64,000 bases of DNA. It comes from Ensifer canadensis. Lineage in GTDB: Bacteria > Pseudomonadota > Alphaproteobacteria > Rhizobiales > Rhizobiaceae. The stretch is from positions 124,001-188,000 of the forward strand of contig NZ_CP083372.1 in NCBI RefSeq assembly GCF_017488845.2, given 5' to 3'. The notes beneath the pieces are model-generated. The model saw nothing but the letters and a program-made list of their open reading frames with translations, was not told where the DNA came from and did not search any database. A program made the translations under genes and the position numbers. Shown in pieces: positions 61,252 through 64,000 of this stretch; positions within the stretch are counted from its first letter, which is position 1; the number at the start of each line of letters is the position of its first letter.

Positions 61252-61570
61252 CTGGAAATGCGGCGCCACGTTACCGGGTCATCAATCGGAAACATCGATC
61301 GGGCATGGCCGAGGCAAGCCAGCATTGCTCGAATATCTCACGCTTGGAAACAGCGATGAGAAGGCCCTCGCGCCACCGCGATCGTAACCGGCCAAGTGTT
61401 ACGGCGTTACGGCTGAGATTCGCCTTTACGCGCTCGACGAGTTCTTCGCCATCTGCGAAGCAGTGAAGAAAGTCGATCCAGGCTTAGAACGAACGGCGCG
61501 CATTTGAGAGTATGTCGCTAAGCTCATCGATACCATGGCCGGTAGTGCGGTGATTGTCTCATCGGCACTG
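61252..61570. other. Region after nodJ without a convincing gene
   Basis: Broken frames such as GQVLRRYG...LRARRVLRHLRSSEE suggest transposon debris, but no family can be named. No clear hairpin terminator is seen directly after the nodJ stop. Confidence 0.35.
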
Positions 61571-62625
61571 GTTACGGCACTGATGATACTTCCATTGACC
61601 CGATTGTTGGAGTTTCGGACGAACGCCTCGAGGAATTCCAGGTCTTCGCTGAGCATTTCGGCCCCATCGTTGATGGTGAAGACGTAGATGACGGTGGCCA
61701 GCAGGCTGACTCAGCCTCGGTGCAGGTAGTGGTCGCGGGGACCAATGCCAAGGAAGGTAGCCATCCGCGCAGGGCGGCGGGATTTTGGGTGCCGCGCGTG
61801 GCAGGAGCGCGGCCGTTCCATAACCGACCTAGTCGGCCAGCGTCGAGGTCGAAAGCTCGAGGCCCTCGCATTTGAAACGGATGCTCTGGCGGTTGAGCGG
61901 CCTATGCATTCCATACTTGTCGAAGAGGGATCGTCGCGAGCAGATGAGGACCGTTGAGGCCGCGCGGCGTTGCATGGAACGGCGCCGGCGGCTGGCTGAT
62001 CGCCTCGCAGTCACGGCAGGTAAATTTCTCCCGCACCGTCTCGATCACTTTGAACCGACGCGGAATCTCTTCCAGCGTCTCGGTGACGTCTTCGCCCAGC
62101 TTGGAAAGCCGCGATCCGCCGCAGCATGCACAGGTGACTGGGGGATCGATCTCCACGCGCTCGCGCTCGATATCCTCCGGCGACGGCTTTCGGACCGGCC
62201 GTTTGCGCGTGAACGAACGTACGCTCGAGGTCTTGGCGGCCGCTTGCGCTGCGACTTCATCCTCCGTCGCCGCCATCACCGGTTCTTCGAGCTGCAATTC
62301 CATCTGGTCGATCAGGAGCGCCGTGCGCTCGAATCGCCGGCCGCGCAGCTCGCGCTTCAGGCTTTTCGATCGCCAGCTCCAGACCGGAAATCAAGGCCTC
62401 ACTGTCCGACAGCATGGACTGCGCATCGGCGGCTTGCGCCACCGCAATGTGCCGCTCGGCGATGACCGTATCGCGCTCGGCAACAACGACATCACGTTCA
62501 GCCTGTAACATCTCACGCTGGGAAAGCAGCGCCAGATAGGCGCTCGCAAGGTCCGCAGGAAGATCCACAGGCTTCGAAGTAATTCGATCAGATCCACCCA
62601 ATATTTTCAATGCAACCGTCGACAT
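61571..62625 (-). pseudogene. IS66-family TnpC relic, multiply frameshifted
   Basis: From 62625: PADLASAYLALLSQREMLQA then a coiled coil (ERDVVVAERDTVIAERHIAV) and SDSEALISGLELAIEK. A shift leads to TRKRPVRKPSPEDIERERVE and the zinc-finger segment TCACCGGSRLSKLGEDVTET, then LEEIPRRFKVIETVREKFTC. Another shift gives PLNRQSIRFKCEGLELSTST. Sequence further left is decayed. The DDE region is lost. It separates nodJ from nodQ. Confidence 0.78.
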
Positions 62626-62831
62626 CGCGTCGCACGATCACACGGGCGACCATTGGCGCTGACAACCTCCATAAGCCCACTTTGTGCCGTTAAAGAATTT
62701 GGTCGGCGCAACAAGCGGAATGGCTAGCTCCGGGGCCATATAGACAGAACATCTAGTTCGACTCACTTCTCAGCAAGGCGGCCCTCCTCGGATGCGTACC
62801 GTCCGTCTCTATGTTGGGCGTTGAAGCGGCG

Positions 62832-64000
62832 TCATTTGCCTTCCATCCTGCGGTCGAGGAATTCCTCGACAGCGAGCGCCAGGTCGGTCGGTTCATGGCC
62901 GACGGTGCGGATATGAAGTTCCGGGTTTTCCGGGGTCTCATAAGGCGAGGATACGCCGGTGAAGTTTGCGATCTTGCCTGCGAGAGCTTTCTCATAGAGT
63001 CCCTTCGGATCTCGGCGCGCACACTCTTCGAGCGGCGTGTCGACGAAGATCTCGATGAACTCGCCCTCCTCCATTAATTCCCGCGCCATTCGCCGCTCGT
63101 CCCGGAACGGTGAGATGAAGGAGACGAGAACGATCAGACCGGCATCCGCCATGAGCTTCGCCACCTCCGCCACGCGGCGGATGTTCTCCACCCGGTCCTC
63201 TTCGGTGAAGCCGAGGTCCCGGTTGAGGCCGTGACGCACATTGTCGCCGTCGAGCAGATAGGTATGCTTGCCCTGAGCGTGGAGAATCCTGTCCAGCTCG
63301 TTCGCAATGGTCGATTTACCGGAGCCCGAAAGCCCGGTGAACCAGAGAACGGCAGGAAGCTGGTTCTTCATGGCGCTGCGCGCGACCTTGTTCACCTCGA
63401 GCGCATGCCAGTGGACGTTATCGGCACGCCGGAGTGGAAAGTCGATCAGCCCCGCGCCGACGGTCGCATTCGTGACCCGGTCGACGATGATGAAATTGCC
63501 TGTGGCTCGATTGTCCGTATAGGCGTCGAAAGCGATCGGCGTTTGCGTCGAGATGTTGCAGACGCCGACTTCATTCATCTGCAGCGATTTCGCGGCCTCG
63601 CGCACGAAGCTGTTGATGTTGACCTGATGCTTGAGCGCGGTGACCGTCGCACTGACGCTGTCCGTCTCCGTTCTCAATATATAGCTTCGTCCGGGCATCA
63701 TCGGGCTCGCATCGAACCAGATCACATGCGCCTGGAACTGATCCGCCACAAACGGCCGGGCGCCGGGGGCGACGAGCATATTGCCGCGCGAAGCATCCAC
63801 CTCGTCGGAAAGGACGAGCGTTACGGCCTCGCCCTCGCCTGCCGTCGCAAGGTCCCCGTCATAGGTCACGATCGCCTTGACCGAGGTACGCTGTCCGGTT
63901 TTTGCGACGACGACCGGATCGCCGACGGAAATTCTGCCGCAGGAGATCTGACCCGCATAGCCGCGGAAATCAGCATTTGGACGCATCACCATCTGAACCG
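62832..64000 (-). CDS. nodQ: NodQ, bifunctional ATP sulfurylase large subunit / APS kinase (3' part)
   Basis: The gene enters from beyond the right edge; about 389 of an expected 640 residues are seen. The CysN domain end begins [20 protein letters not shown] and includes [20 protein letters not shown] and [20 protein letters not shown]. The APS kinase domain follows: P-loop [59 protein letters not shown] and [20 protein letters not shown]. With NodP it makes PAPS, the donor for NodH sulfation of the reducing-end sugar, which Medicago recognition needs. Convergent with nodABCIJ. Ends at 62832. Confidence 0.95.
   Translation of the reverse strand, partial: VQMVMRPNADFRGYAGQISCGRISVGDPVVVAKTGQRTSVKAIVTYDGDLATAGEGEAVTLVLSDEVDASRGNMLVAPGARPFVADQFQAHVIWFDASPMMPGRSYILRTETDSVSATVTALKHQVNINSFVREAAKSLQMNEVGVCNISTQTPIAFDAYTDNRATGNFIIVDRVTNATVGAGLIDFPLRRADNVHWHALEVNKVARSAMKNQLPAVLWFTGLSGSGKSTIANELDRILHAQGKHTYLLDGDNVRHGLNRDLGFTEEDRVENIRRVAEVAKLMADAGLIVLVSFISPFRDERRMARELMEEGEFIEIFVDTPLEECARRDPKGLYEKALAGKIANFTGVSSPYETPENPELHIRTVGHEPTDLALAVEEFLDRRMEGK

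Noticed and set aside
61426..61656. 76-codon minus-strand frame (LSEDLEFLEAFVRNSNNRVN...) between nodJ and the IS66 relic
   Set aside because: It has a protein-like start, but I cannot link it to a family, and it is embedded in transposon debris.

Overview
The window reads as part of a symbiotic megaplasmid of a Sinorhizobium (Ensifer) species close to S. meliloti or S. medicae. The basis is a nodulation block nodD1-nodABCIJ-nodQ, a nod-box-led nodM-nolF-nolG-(nodN) operon and nifN, in an arrangement and with protein lengths that match S. meliloti pSymA as I remember it. No database search was run.

Layout. 1-3.6 kb: an IS91-type element whose tyrosine recombinase is split by an IS3-family (IS407-like) insertion. 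4.1-8.0 kb: cargo genes, namely a frameshifted GGDEF-EAL protein, a secreted family 1 pectate lyase and a Tat-exported alpha-carbonic anhydrase. 8-10.2 kb: relics (IS66 orfA, an aldehyde dehydrogenase). 10.4-13.6 kb: a VirF-like (F-box type) candidate effector and the coupling protein VirD4. 14-22.6 kb: a nest of mobile elements (IS110 split by IS630; IS21 split by a three-recombinase RIT element). 22.6-23.4 kb: virG. 23.4-24.6 kb: a decayed nodQ-like gene with a decayed nod box. 24.6-27.8 kb: recombinase, IS66 and IS110 relics plus one intact IS110. 28.1-37.6 kb: a complete virB1-virB11 operon on the minus strand, including the small lipoprotein gene virB7. 37.7-44.4 kb: relics of transposases, an Lrp regulator, traG, a MocR regulator and a prophage lysis cassette. 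44.4-51.2 kb: nod box, nodM, nolF, nolG and a broken nodN. 51.3-52.1 kb: an IS5-family element. 52.1-54.0 kb: nifN with a nifE-like relic and a NifA/sigma-54 promoter. 54.5-55.7 kb: a second copy of the IS630 element, inserted in the stop codon of nodD1. 55.7-61.3 kb: nodD1, nod box, nodABCIJ. 61.5-64 kb: an IS66 tnpC relic and the 3' part of nodQ.

How it works together. NodD with plant flavonoids acts at nod boxes to switch on nodABC (lipochitooligosaccharide core), nodIJ (export), nodM (glucosamine-6-phosphate supply), nolFG (RND efflux) and nodQ (sulfate activation for the sulfated Nod factor typical of Medicago symbionts). VirB1-11, VirD4 and VirG form a Ti-plasmid-like type IV secretion system. 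No relaxase (virD2) and no virA are in the window, and a VirF-like protein with an arginine-rich tail lies beside virD4, so delivery of protein effectors into the plant is the most economical reading. nifN belongs to FeMo-cofactor assembly. Insertion sequences and pseudogenes occupy roughly 40% of the window, which marks it as an actively rearranging accessory region.
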